DNA of 64,000 nt. Origin: Chryseobacterium balustinum. Its GTDB lineage: Bacteria; Bacteroidota; Bacteroidia; Flavobacteriales; Weeksellaceae. Below are positions 7,538 to 15,891 of the stretch, one piece after another. Both the position numbers and the translations under genes were made by a program. Within the stretch, counting starts at the first letter, position 1. Each line of letters opens with the position of its first letter. The notes under the pieces were generated by a model. It ran no database searches, was not told the origin of the DNA, and saw only the letters and a list, made by a program, of their open reading frames with translations. Location of the stretch: the NCBI RefSeq assembly GCF_900168205.1, contig NZ_FUZE01000007.1, positions 1-64,000 on the forward strand, given 5' to 3'.

Positions 7538-9067
7538 ATGAACAACGGTATTATCATATTAGATTTCGGATCTCAGTACAACCAGCTTATCGGAAGAAGA
7601 ATCCGTGAGATGGGGGTTTATTCTGAAATTTTACCTTTCAATACACCATTAGAAACAATTTTAGAAAAGCAACCGAGAGGAATCATCCTTTCTGGTGGAC
7701 CCAGTTCTGTGAATGCAGAAAATGCGCATTTGGTTGAAAAAGAATTGTATGAACAAGGAATTCCAGTTTTGGGAATTTGCTACGGAATGCAACTTACAGC
7801 ACATCTTTTAGGTGGAAAAGTACATAAAGGAGTAAAAGGTGAATACGGTAAAGCACACTTAGAAATCGTAAAAGAATCTTCATTATTAAAGGGTGTTACC
7901 AACGATTCTATTGTTTGGATGAGCCACTTTGACGAAGTTGGAGAATTACCTGCAGGTTTTGAATTAAATGCAAAATCTGGTGTAATTGCTTCGATTTCTA
8001 ACGAAGACAAAAAAATATATTGCGTACAGTTTCACCCGGAAGTTTCTCACACAGAAGAAGGTGGAAAAATGTTAGAAAATTTTGTTTTCTCTATCTGTAA
8101 TGCAGAGAAAAACTGGAAACTAACCAATTATATTGAAAAAACAGTTGAAGAAATCCGTGAAAAAGTAGGAGATCAAAAAGTGATTCTTGGGCTTTCAGGA
8201 GGGGTAGATTCTTCTGTTGCAGCAGTTTTAATTCATAAAGCGATTGGTGATCAATTGCAATGTATCTTCGTAGACACAGGATTGTTAAGAAAAGACGAAG
8301 ACGTAAAAGTAATGGAAAACTATGGAGAACATTTCCATATGAACATTAAATTGGTGGATGCTAAAGAAAGATTTCTTTCAAAATTAGCTGGAGTTGATGA
8401 TCCTGAAGCTAAAAGAAAAATCATCGGAAATGAATTTATTCACGTTTTCGACGAAGAATCTCATAAAATTGAAGGCGCTAAATTCTTAGCTCAGGGAACA
8501 ATTTACCCTGACGTTATCGAAAGCCAATCGGTAAATGGCCCTTCTGCAGTGATCAAATCGCATCATAACGTTGGCGGACTTCCTGAAGAAATGGAGTTTG
8601 AATTATTGGAGCCTTTAAGAGAATTGTTTAAAGACGAAGTAAGAAAAGTAGGTGAAGAATTGGGTATTCCTCATCATTTGGTACACAGACATCCTTTCCC
8701 TGGTCCTGGTTTAGGAATCAGAATTTTGGGTGCTGTAGATGCTGAAAAAGTGAAAATCCTTCAGGAAGCTGATGATATTTTTATCGAAGAATTGTACAAA
8801 AATGACTTGTACGATAAAGTTTCTCAGGCATTTGTAGTCTTACTTCCTGTGAAATCTGTAGGAGTAATGGGGGACGAAAGAACGTATGAATATACTGCGG
8901 TTGTTCGTTCAGCCAATACCATTGACTTTATGACGGCAACATGGAGCAGACTTCCTTACGAGTTTTTAGATACTGTTTCAAGCAGAATCATCAACGAAGT
9001 AAGAGGGATCAACAGAGTAGCTTACGATATTTCAAGTAAACCACCTGCAACAATCGAGTGGGAATAA
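7538..9067 (+). CDS. guaA: GMP synthase (glutamine-hydrolysing)
   Basis: GuaA aminates XMP to GMP using glutamine and ATP. The 509-residue protein starts MNNGIIILDFGSQ. The class I glutaminase domain has nucleophile Cys81 in GICYGMQ, and His and Glu in FHPEVSHTEEG near 167-177. The PP-loop ATP pyrophosphatase SGGVDSS near 222-228 and the C-terminal dimerisation domain ending KPPATIEWE are all present. A longer frame from 7460 would add 26 residues read from the upstream repeat (beginning MSLQSGL), so I reject it. It closes the purine block and ends at a strong terminator. Confidence 0.96.
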   Translation: MNNGIIILDFGSQYNQLIGRRIREMGVYSEILPFNTPLETILEKQPRGIILSGGPSSVNAENAHLVEKELYEQGIPVLGICYGMQLTAHLLGGKVHKGVKGEYGKAHLEIVKESSLLKGVTNDSIVWMSHFDEVGELPAGFELNAKSGVIASISNEDKKIYCVQFHPEVSHTEEGGKMLENFVFSICNAEKNWKLTNYIEKTVEEIREKVGDQKVILGLSGGVDSSVAAVLIHKAIGDQLQCIFVDTGLLRKDEDVKVMENYGEHFHMNIKLVDAKERFLSKLAGVDDPEAKRKIIGNEFIHVFDEESHKIEGAKFLAQGTIYPDVIESQSVNGPSAVIKSHHNVGGLPEEMEFELLEPLRELFKDEVRKVGEELGIPHHLVHRHPFPGPGLGIRILGAVDAEKVKILQEADDIFIEELYKNDLYDKVSQAFVVLLPVKSVGVMGDERTYEYTAVVRSANTIDFMTATWSRLPYEFLDTVSSRIINEVRGINRVAYDISSKPPATIEWE

Positions 9068-9090
9068 TCTTGACTTGAATTTTTAAATAT

Positions 9091-9121
9091 AAATCCTGCC
9101 TTATTTTAGGCAGGATTTTTT
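9091..9121 (+). terminator. intrinsic terminator of guaA
   Basis: AATCCTGCCT pairs with AGGCAGGATT around a TATTTT loop and continues into six T. It lies 24 nt after the guaA stop, between two convergent genes. Confidence 0.88.
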
Positions 9122-9144
9122 GTTTCATTTTAAATTATTTTGAA

Positions 9145-9996
9145 TTATTTCTTTTTCTTCCTTGAAATAATAGATTGTAATATCACAGATATGATGACAA
9201 AAGCTAATCCGAAATAAAATGAAGTATTTACTTCTCGTCCTTCATCAAAAAATAGAAAAGCGATAATAATTGCATAAATAGGTTCTAAATTAAAACTTAA
9301 ATTCACAGTAAAAGCTGAAAGCTTTTTAAGCGATTCAGCAAAAAGTACATACAAACCTACCGTGCAAATTAATGCCAATAATATCAGATAAAATGTGTCT
9401 TTTAAATTAGGAATAAATTGCTCATTTGGAAAGAAGTAATAGTAAAAAGGCAATAAAACGGTCAATCCTAAAGTTCCAGCCAACATTTGATAATAATTGA
9501 TGACTTGACTGTCATATTTCTGAACCAATCTTTCATTGTAAATCGTGTACAATGCTGCAAAAGCTGAAGAAATGACACCCAGAATAATTCCGATTTGATA
9601 CGACGCATCAAAATGAAAAATCAGACTGATTCCCAATAAAGTAAGCGCACTAAGAAAAAGCTGAACAAATTTATACTTTGTTTTGTTGAGTAATGGTTCA
9701 AATATCGCAGTGAAAAAACTGGTCAGGCAATAGCATACAACGCCGATTGAAATATTAGAATATTTTATACTCGCATAAAAAAATATCCAGTGAATGGTAA
9801 TGAGAAGTCCTATTTTTCCAACATCGAAAGCTTCTTTCGAAGACTTGAGTTTTTCAACTTTAAAAATTTTTAAACTCAGAAATAAAAATATACTTGAAAA
9901 TAAAACTCTGTACCAAACCAATGGAATTTCGCTAAGAGATATAAGTTTGCCGAATACGCCGGTGAATCCAGCTAAAAGAACTGCAATGTGCAGCAT
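9145..9996 (-). CDS. EamA/DMT-superfamily transporter
   Basis: This 283-residue inner-membrane protein shows about ten hydrophobic helices in two homologous five-helix EamA halves, the fold of drug/metabolite exporters. Related proteins move amino acids, nucleosides or other metabolites; the substrate cannot be read here. The first helix begins directly at the N-terminus and the C-terminus is basic (ISRKKKK), as expected for a cytoplasmic tail. It is transcribed away from pheA. Between its start and its likely promoter lies a 160-nt leader with a 12-codon ORF and a hairpin (described separately), so regulation by translation of that ORF is possible. Confidence 0.85.
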   Translation of the reverse strand: MLHIAVLLAGFTGVFGKLISLSEIPLVWYRVLFSSIFLFLSLKIFKVEKLKSSKEAFDVGKIGLLITIHWIFFYASIKYSNISIGVVCYCLTSFFTAIFEPLLNKTKYKFVQLFLSALTLLGISLIFHFDASYQIGIILGVISSAFAALYTIYNERLVQKYDSQVINYYQMLAGTLGLTVLLPFYYYFFPNEQFIPNLKDTFYLILLALICTVGLYVLFAESLKKLSAFTVNLSFNLEPIYAIIIAFLFFDEGREVNTSFYFGLAFVIISVILQSIISRKKKK

Positions 9997-10073
9997 TAGA
10001 TATTATTTTTTCATGAAAAAGGTCTTTGCCTGTTAATAGATAAATTGAATGTGATGAAGACACAAAGAGATAG

Positions 10074-10091
10074 TACCAAAGAAATTTGGTA
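10074..10091 (-). promoter_or_regulatory. leader hairpin upstream of the EamA gene
   Basis: TACCAAA (10074-10080) and TTTGGTA (10085-10091) form a perfect 7-bp stem with a 4-nt loop. It lies between the micro-ORF at 10119-10157 and the transporter start. It has no T run on the minus strand, so it is not a terminator by itself. Confidence 0.4.
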
Positions 10092-10118
10092 ATGAATGTG
10101 CTTCAAAATAAGTATTTA

Positions 10119-10157
10119 TTAAGGCGTAGGAGGAGGAAGACAGCTTTTTCTGTTCAT
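10119..10157 (-). CDS. 12-codon upstream ORF (Cys/Pro-Pro-Pro) before the EamA gene
   Basis: On the minus strand, TATATTTG (10182-10175) is followed after 17 nt by an ATG that opens the ORF MNRKSCLPPPTP and a TAA stop. The peptide has one Cys followed by Leu-Pro-Pro-Pro-Thr-Pro. Runs of three Pro are known to slow ribosomes that lack EF-P help. The ORF lies about 120 nt upstream of the exporter start on the same strand. I infer a translated regulatory leader; no TTTG element is obvious upstream of the -7 box, so it needs testing. Chance is the main alternative. Confidence 0.4.
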   Translation of the reverse strand: MNRKSCLPPPTP

Positions 10158-10226
10158 GAATTTCGAATAATGAGCAAATATAATAATAAAATTTGTGAGA
10201 GTTAAAATGACTTGCTCAATATTTTT

Positions 10227-10234
10227 TACATTTG
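10227..10234 (+). promoter_or_regulatory. -7 promoter box abutting pheA
   Basis: TACATTTG ends 4 nt before the chosen pheA ATG. If used, the transcript would start at or inside the start codon, making the mRNA leaderless. No good TTTG element is found 19-21 nt upstream. Confidence 0.45.
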
Positions 10235-10238
10235 TCTT

Positions 10239-11075
10239 ATGAAAATAGCATACCTCGGTCCACAAGCCAGTTTCACACAGTTAGCAGCATCTCAGATTTT
10301 CCCGAGTGAAGAATTAGTTCCTCAGTCGAGTATTTTAGATTGCTTTAATGCGGTGAAAAATAATGAAGTAGATAAAGCCGTAGTTCCTCTAGAGAATTCT
10401 ATTGAAGGAACAGTTTCTATGACCCTCGATTATCTCTACGATTTTGAAGTTTTTATCGAAACCGAATTGGTGATGCCAATTGCGCATCATTTGATGATTC
10501 ATCCAGATAACGAAACTTTTGAGAAGGTCATTTCACATCCGCAAGCCTTGGCGCAGACTTTTCATTTCAGATATGAAAATTTTAAAGATATTCCGTCGCA
10601 GGATTTCAGTTCTACCGCGGCTTCAGCAAAGCTGGTTTCTGAAAATCCTCAGGAAAAATGGGCAGCAATCGCCAACCGATATTCTGCAAAATTGTATGGT
10701 TTAAAGATTGTTCATGAAAATATTCAGGATTTTGAACAGAATCATACCAAGTTTATTGTAATTTCAAAAACAAAATCTGCTTTAGATATTCCTTTACCCA
10801 GAATTTCAGAAAAAACTTCTTTAATCATTACGCTTCCCGAAGATCATGCAGGAGGTCTCCATCAGGTACTTTCAGTTTTTGCATGGCGAAAAATGAATCT
10901 CTCTAAAATCGAAAGTAGAACACTAAAAACAGGTTTGGGAAATTATTTTTTCTTCATCAATGTAGCAAGCGAATGGCATAATGTTCTGTCTCAAAATGCA
11001 ATCGATGAGATTATCTCATTAGGTTCTAATGTGAAATTTTTAGGACATTATAACGAATATGTTGTAGAAGAATAA
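10239..11075 (+). CDS. pheA: prephenate dehydratase
   Basis: PheA turns prephenate into phenylpyruvate in phenylalanine synthesis. From the ATG at 10239 the protein has 278 residues. The catalytic domain begins MKIAYLGPQASFTQLAA, has PLENSIEGTVSMTLD near 50-64, and FSSTAASAKLV near 116-126 in place of the usual Thr-Arg-Phe region. The C-terminal ACT domain (about 190-270) has KIESRTLKTGLG, the Phe-binding ESR motif, so feedback inhibition by Phe is expected. It is the stand-alone enzyme without a chorismate mutase domain. An upstream reading from 10212 would cover the promoter box. Confidence 0.93.
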   Translation: MKIAYLGPQASFTQLAASQIFPSEELVPQSSILDCFNAVKNNEVDKAVVPLENSIEGTVSMTLDYLYDFEVFIETELVMPIAHHLMIHPDNETFEKVISHPQALAQTFHFRYENFKDIPSQDFSSTAASAKLVSENPQEKWAAIANRYSAKLYGLKIVHENIQDFEQNHTKFIVISKTKSALDIPLPRISEKTSLIITLPEDHAGGLHQVLSVFAWRKMNLSKIESRTLKTGLGNYFFFINVASEWHNVLSQNAIDEIISLGSNVKFLGHYNEYVVEE

Positions 11076-11226
11076 TTTTTTAAAATCCTTAATTTGGCTT
11101 ATTTAAGCTTAAAATTTAATGTTTAAATGAAATAAATTTCTCTGTCAAATTGAAATGATTAAGTGTAATTTGAAACTAGTTTGTTTAAATTAAGATATTT
11201 TGAAATCTGAATAAATGAAAATAATG

Positions 11227-11273
11227 AATTACAGAAATTTAGGTAAACGATAATTGCTAAAATTTCTGTAATT
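11227..11273 (+). promoter_or_regulatory. 14-bp perfect hairpin upstream of a membrane-protein gene
   Basis: AATTACAGAAATTT (11227-11240) and its exact reverse complement (11260-11273) enclose a 19-nt loop. It ends 22 nt before the start codon at 11296 and lacks a T run, so it could be an operator-like dyad or an mRNA leader hairpin. The function is not known. Confidence 0.4.
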
Positions 11274-11295
11274 TACATTTCCAAAATTTTCACAG

Positions 11296-11997
11296 ATGAT
11301 AGATAAATTAAGATCTAAAAACAGTATTAATGATGAATTTAAATATGTTGCCAAACTTATAAGCCGTGCGACATTTAGCTTCCTTAAGATCAATCTTATC
11401 GGGCAAATTTCTATTGCTGTTTTATGCGTCATTACGATCATTTTAATTATTGCTCAAACTTTTAATAATGGAGGCGGTCCGGTTCATACCAATGGACAAG
11501 CTGCTGTTTTGGTTCTGTTTTTAGCAAGACCAATTTCGTTTGGTTTAACTATTCTGACTGCTTTTGGAGCTCCATTTTTGCTTTTTACATTAGGAAATAA
11601 ATATGTGATGGCTCGTACTATCAACAGATTGATTGCTGATAAAGGCGAACAAATACTTTTCCCGATGATTGACAGGATTTTAAATAAAGTAAAAGCCAAT
11701 CAGCCTCAATTATTTCAAAAGGGAACAGATAAAGCCAAGCTTCAGTTAAAAATTTTACAGGAAATAAGAGATTCTAAAGAAAATAAATGGTTCAAAAAAA
11801 TAATCATTTATGGTTTCAAAAAAGTTGAACTTGACGAAATAGATTTTAAAGATGAAAATGTAAGCTTTACCGAGATCTTAAAAACTAAAATTATAAATAA
11901 GCTTAAAGATATTTCAGAACCAAGCCGACTGTTTTTCTATCTTATTTTGGGATGGCAGACTTTGATCTTGTTGTTGACAGTTTTTAGGGTTATTTAA
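11296..11997 (+). CDS. hypothetical membrane protein, 233 aa
   Basis: I do not recognise a family. Two or three membrane helices lie in the first half (about residues 34-54 and 70-104) and one at the extreme C-terminus (about 212-231). A charged, Lys-rich region of about 100 residues lies between them and is probably cytoplasmic. There is no signal peptide or lipobox. It precedes the UbiB-family kinase gene by 94 nt in the same direction, so the two may be co-transcribed, though nothing else links them. Confidence 0.65.
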   Translation: MIDKLRSKNSINDEFKYVAKLISRATFSFLKINLIGQISIAVLCVITIILIIAQTFNNGGGPVHTNGQAAVLVLFLARPISFGLTILTAFGAPFLLFTLGNKYVMARTINRLIADKGEQILFPMIDRILNKVKANQPQLFQKGTDKAKLQLKILQEIRDSKENKWFKKIIIYGFKKVELDEIDFKDENVSFTEILKTKIINKLKDISEPSRLFFYLILGWQTLILLLTVFRVI

Positions 11998-12091
11998 TAT
12001 TTGATCTGAAATTTCAAGTTTTAATATTGAAAGTAGTTTTTAAAAGGAATAATTTTTGAACGTAACTTGCAATTCAATTTACTCTAACAAT

Positions 12092-13735
12092 ATGTTTGAT
12101 AAACAGCAACGAAAACTCAAAAGATCGGCAAAAATGATTTCCGTTTTAAGTAAATACGGTTTTAAAGACATGATTGCCAGAATGGGCAAAAAACCGGAAG
12201 ATACCGTTGATCAGTCTGATGAAATTATCTCAAAAGGAACTGTTTACGAACGCATTCGTCTTGCTTTGGAAGAGTTGGGACCCACTTTTGTAAAACTTGG
12301 GCAGACTTTTAGTAATCGTGAAGATTTACTTCCACCGGAACTTATTCAGGAGCTTCAAAAACTTCAGGATAGAGTAGAAGTGGTGGAAATGAATGTGGAG
12401 GAAATTCTTGAGAATGAATTTAATATTATTCCCAAAGAACATTTTTTAGAAATTATTACAAAACCTTTGGCAACAGCGTCTATTGCACAAGTTTACAAAG
12501 CAACTTTAATTTCTGGAGAACAAGTAATTTTAAAAATCAAAAAACCGGATGTTTTATCGGTTATTGAAGACGATTTACTGTTGATAAAAGATTTGGTAAA
12601 ACTCATTTCCACCTATTCTGAAATTGGTGCTAAACTCAATCTGAAGCAGGCAATTTTAACTTTTGAAAAATCATTACTGGAAGAAGTTTCTTTGGTGAAT
12701 GAAAGAAATAATATCCAACAGTTTGCTTTAAATTTTAAAAATAATAAAGAAACCTACGTTCCGAAAGTCTATGGTGAATTTTCCAACAACAATGTTTTGT
12801 GTATGGAATTCATCGACGGAATTAAAGTAACCGATAGAGAAGAGCTGCTAAAGCGTAATATTGATCCAGTTGTGGTTTCAGAAGTAGGTTTAAGACTTTT
12901 TGTTTCACAGATTTTAGATTATGGATTTTTCCATGCCGATCCTCATGCCGGCAATATTTTGGTGAAAAAAGATGGAAAAGTTGTTTTCATCGATTTTGGT
13001 GCAGTCGGGAAAATTCAACCAAATGATAAGGATATTTTGGAAAGTCTGATTGTTGCTTTTGTGGCTAAAAATTCTCATAAAATCGTACGTCATCTGAAAA
13101 AAATGGCAGTGAGCTATGAAATTCCTGATGAAAGAAGATTTGAAAATGATGTTGATGAAGTTTTAAATTTCGTTCACAGCACTTCTCTGAAAGACATTGA
13201 TCCGCATATTATTATCAATAAAATGAAAGATGTTCTGAAAGATAACAGATTGTACATGCCTGATTATTTTTATCTTTTATTTAAAGGAATCGGTTTGATA
13301 GAAGGTGTCGGAAGAACGATCAATCCTGATTTGGATATTGTCAAAAGTCTTCATCCGTACACAAAAAAAATACTGAGCAACAAAATAAGTCCGAAGAAAC
13401 TCCTGAAAACAGGAATTGAAAAGATAATGACTTTCACCGATAATATAGATGAAATTCCTAAAGAACTGAGATCTGTATTACAAAAGCTAGATGATAACAG
13501 TTTTACCATTTCAAGTGAAATAAAAAATATTGAAAAAACGAATCAGTTAATAAAATCGAGTATAGTTAATCTGATGCTAACGATGATTTTAGGAGCTAAT
13601 ATTATTGCTACAGCTATCGTTTTTGTTTCAGAATCAGGACCGCGCATCGGTGAAATGTCTTTGGTTGCTGTTTTGGGATTTTGTTTTTCAGTTTTGCTTG
13701 CCATTATTCTTTTATTGAGAATTTCAAGGAAGTGA
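12092..13735 (+). CDS. ABC1/UbiB (AarF) family atypical kinase
   Basis: These membrane-anchored atypical kinases/ATPases support isoprenoid quinone metabolism in many bacteria. The 547-residue protein starts at the ATG of MFDKQQRKL; an upstream TTG frame from 12056 looks spurious. It carries the family KxGQ motif in FVKLGQTFSNRE (about 73-84), the catalytic HADPHAGN (about 289-296), the metal-binding FIDFGAVG (about 307-314), and two C-terminal membrane helices. Bacteroidota make menaquinone, so a direct ubiquinone role is not assumed. Length fits the family. Confidence 0.88.
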   Translation: MFDKQQRKLKRSAKMISVLSKYGFKDMIARMGKKPEDTVDQSDEIISKGTVYERIRLALEELGPTFVKLGQTFSNREDLLPPELIQELQKLQDRVEVVEMNVEEILENEFNIIPKEHFLEIITKPLATASIAQVYKATLISGEQVILKIKKPDVLSVIEDDLLLIKDLVKLISTYSEIGAKLNLKQAILTFEKSLLEEVSLVNERNNIQQFALNFKNNKETYVPKVYGEFSNNNVLCMEFIDGIKVTDREELLKRNIDPVVVSEVGLRLFVSQILDYGFFHADPHAGNILVKKDGKVVFIDFGAVGKIQPNDKDILESLIVAFVAKNSHKIVRHLKKMAVSYEIPDERRFENDVDEVLNFVHSTSLKDIDPHIIINKMKDVLKDNRLYMPDYFYLLFKGIGLIEGVGRTINPDLDIVKSLHPYTKKILSNKISPKKLLKTGIEKIMTFTDNIDEIPKELRSVLQKLDDNSFTISSEIKNIEKTNQLIKSSIVNLMLTMILGANIIATAIVFVSESGPRIGEMSLVAVLGFCFSVLLAIILLLRISRK

Positions 13736-13837
13736 TTTTCCCACAGATTTTTATTCTGAATTATCAGCGAAAATCTGTTAAACGCGTGGGAGTTAAATTC
13801 GCTTTATTAAACCTCAAAAACACAAAAATTAATTACC

Positions 13838-13845
13838 TATCTTTG
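13838..13845 (+). promoter_or_regulatory. -7 promoter box abutting the DEAD-box helicase gene
   Basis: TATCTTTG is an exact consensus match ending 4 nt before the helicase ATG, which suggests a leaderless transcript. No TTTG element is seen at the normal distance. Confidence 0.55.
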
Positions 13846-13849
13846 CAAA

Positions 13850-15202
13850 ATGGAAAAACTCACTTTTGCAGACTTTGAACTTCCGGTTAAAGTTCTTGAT
13901 GTTTTAGCAGATTTAAATTTATTTGAGCCCACTCCAATTCAGGAAAAAAGTATCGGTCCGATTCTTTCGGGAAGAGATGTGATGGGAATTGCACAAACGG
14001 GAACAGGAAAAACGTTAGCTTATTTATTACCGGTTTTAAAAACTTGGAAATATAATAAAAACGGAAATCCTACCGTGGTTGTTTTGGTTCCTACAAGAGA
14101 ATTGGTTGTTCAGGTAACAGAAATCATAGAAAAACTGACAGAAAATCTTACTGCAAGAGTAATAGGAATTTATGGTGGGAAAAATATCAATACGCAGAAA
14201 CTATTATTCAACGATGGTTGCGATATTTTGGTAGGAACTCCGGGTAGAATCATGGATTTGTCGATTGATAATGCAATTTCATTAAAAGAAGTTCAGAAAT
14301 TGATTATTGATGAATTTGATGAAATGCTGAATTTAGGTTTCAGACCACAATTAACGCATATCTTCGAAATGATGCGTGAGAAAAGACAGAATATTCTTTT
14401 TTCAGCAACGATGACTGAAGCTGTTGATGATATGTTGGATGAATATTTTGCAGGACCTATCGAAATTTCATTGGCAAAATCTGGAACTCCGCTTGAAAAA
14501 ATCGAACAAACTGCTTATAAAGTTGAAAACTTCAATACGAAGATCAATTTACTTGAGCATTTGCTGAAAAGCAATGAAGAGATGTCTAAAGTATTGATTT
14601 TTGCGAACAATAAAAAGCATGCAGATTTACTTTTTACCCAAATTAATGAGCTTTTTCCAGAGCAGTTTGATGTAATTCACTCTAACAAATCTCAGAACTA
14701 CAGACTGAAGGCAATGAAACGCTTTGAAAATGAAGAAATCAGAGGATTGATTACGACTGACGTTATGGCGAGAGGTCTTGACATTTCAGATATTACCCAT
14801 GTTGTGAATTTTGAAACTCCTGAAGTTCCTGAACAGTATATTCATAGAATAGGTAGAACAGGTAGAGCAGATAAAGATGGTAAAGCGGTTACTTTTGTCA
14901 CCAAAAAAGAGGATGATTGGGCTTTAGATATCGAGTTGCTGATGGACAAAGAATTGGCATACATCGACTTCCCTGAAGAGGTGAAAATCAATCCTAAGAA
15001 AATTGTATCTGAAGAAGATCAGATTATCATGAAAAATCCGGCGCATGCAAAACTTTTTGACGGTGGAGGAGCTTTCCATGAGAAAAAAGATAAGAATAAA
15101 AAAGAAAACTGGGGTGGACCTTCCAAAAGAAAAACGCCCAAGAAATTCGGAGCGAATAGGTCACAACAGAAAGCAATTTCTAAGTCTAAAAGAAAGAAAT
15201 AA
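13850..15202 (+). CDS. DEAD/DEAH-box RNA helicase (RhlE-like)
   Basis: This ATP-dependent RNA helicase acts in RNA remodelling, such as ribosome assembly or decay. The 450-residue protein has the Q motif PTPIQ (28-32), Walker A AQTGTGKT (48-55), PTRELV (about 83-88), and the box II motif as DEFD rather than DEAD. It also has SAT, the domain-two motif ITTDVMARGLDISD, and HRIGRTGRADKDG. The C-terminal 60 residues are Lys-rich and disordered, as in RNA-binding tails. The DEFD variant keeps both catalytic acidic residues and is common in this group. A strong terminator follows. Confidence 0.93.
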   Translation: MEKLTFADFELPVKVLDVLADLNLFEPTPIQEKSIGPILSGRDVMGIAQTGTGKTLAYLLPVLKTWKYNKNGNPTVVVLVPTRELVVQVTEIIEKLTENLTARVIGIYGGKNINTQKLLFNDGCDILVGTPGRIMDLSIDNAISLKEVQKLIIDEFDEMLNLGFRPQLTHIFEMMREKRQNILFSATMTEAVDDMLDEYFAGPIEISLAKSGTPLEKIEQTAYKVENFNTKINLLEHLLKSNEEMSKVLIFANNKKHADLLFTQINELFPEQFDVIHSNKSQNYRLKAMKRFENEEIRGLITTDVMARGLDISDITHVVNFETPEVPEQYIHRIGRTGRADKDGKAVTFVTKKEDDWALDIELLMDKELAYIDFPEEVKINPKKIVSEEDQIIMKNPAHAKLFDGGGAFHEKKDKNKKENWGGPSKRKTPKKFGANRSQQKAISKSKRKK

Positions 15203-15203
15203 A

Positions 15204-15238
15204 ATAATGCGTCTCAAGCGAGGCGCATTATTTTTTTA
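15204..15238 (+). terminator. intrinsic terminator of the helicase gene
   Basis: AATGCGTCTC pairs with GAGGCGCATT around AAGC, with one G-U pair, and continues into seven T. It begins two bases after the stop and lies between convergent genes. Confidence 0.85.
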
Positions 15239-15291
15239 TTCAAAGTGGATGTCGTTTTTCTGTAGAATTTCATTTTTAAACCCAATAAATT

Positions 15292-15756
15292 TTATTGTTG
15301 CTTTTTAAATAAAATCACTGAGGTATCATTTACACCATCATCATTGTAATCTTCAATGTGATCAACAGTCATCATTTCAATACTGTTGAGCGAATGAACT
15401 ACAGAAGATTCTACCATAGAATCTGAGTAGGTAAAAGTCAACATTTTTGAATTTTCACTATATTGATACGTACCGGTATCGAATCCGTCAGCAATACATT
15501 CCATATTATTTTTAGTATAATATTTTATACTAAAACTTTGATTTTGCCCGAACTCAAAAGTGTTTAGAGCTTCGCAACCTGAAACAGGACTTGATCGTAG
15601 AATGGCATTGTTAGAACCTGAAATCATCATTATTTTACTCATTTTCCAAGTTCCTACGATAGGTTTTATAGCGTTTTGATTATTTTCGTTGTCATCATTA
15701 CCACAGGAAGTAAGTAGAAATATGGTGGCAAATGCCAGTAAGAAGTTTTTTTTCAT
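15292..15756 (-). CDS. lipocalin-like lipoprotein, 154 aa
   Basis: The N-terminus MKKNFLLAFATIFLLTSCGNDDN is a lipoprotein signal with the lipobox LTSC. The mature part starts with VGTWKMSKI, the opening strand of lipocalin-like small lipoproteins of Bacteroidota. It has an internal Cys pair and ends with DYNDDGVNDTSVI, an Asp-rich loop like a calcium-binding EF-hand-type loop. A paralogue sits at 16619-17077, with the SGNH hydrolase gene between them. It has a good promoter (see next entry). The ligand is unknown. Confidence 0.75.
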   Translation of the reverse strand: MKKNFLLAFATIFLLTSCGNDDNENNQNAIKPIVGTWKMSKIMMISGSNNAILRSSPVSGCEALNTFEFGQNQSFSIKYYTKNNMECIADGFDTGTYQYSENSKMLTFTYSDSMVESSVVHSLNSIEMMTVDHIEDYNDDGVNDTSVILFKKQQ

Positions 15757-15783
15757 CGGTGTTTTGTTTGTGTTGTATTTTTA

Positions 15784-15813
15784 CAAATCTATGCTTTTTT
15801 AAAACACTGACAA
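15784..15813 (-). promoter_or_regulatory. promoter of the lipocalin-like lipoprotein (TTG-19-TAGATTTG)
   Basis: On the minus strand TTG (15813-15811), a 19-nt spacer and TAGATTTG (15791-15784) match the Bacteroidota consensus, 27 nt upstream of the start codon. Confidence 0.65.
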
Positions 15814-15823
15814 TGAAATAATT

Positions 15824-15855
15824 AAAAAAAAGCGATCTCAACTGAAACCGCTCTT
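15824..15855 (-). terminator. intrinsic terminator of the SGNH hydrolase gene
   Basis: Read on the minus strand, a 10-bp stem AGCGGTTTCA with TGAGATCGCT (two G-U pairs) and a GTT loop runs into eight T. It lies about 37 nt after the hydrolase stop. Confidence 0.7.
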
Positions 15856-15891
15856 ATTGTTCGAATAATCGAATGTATTTAATGTTTAATT

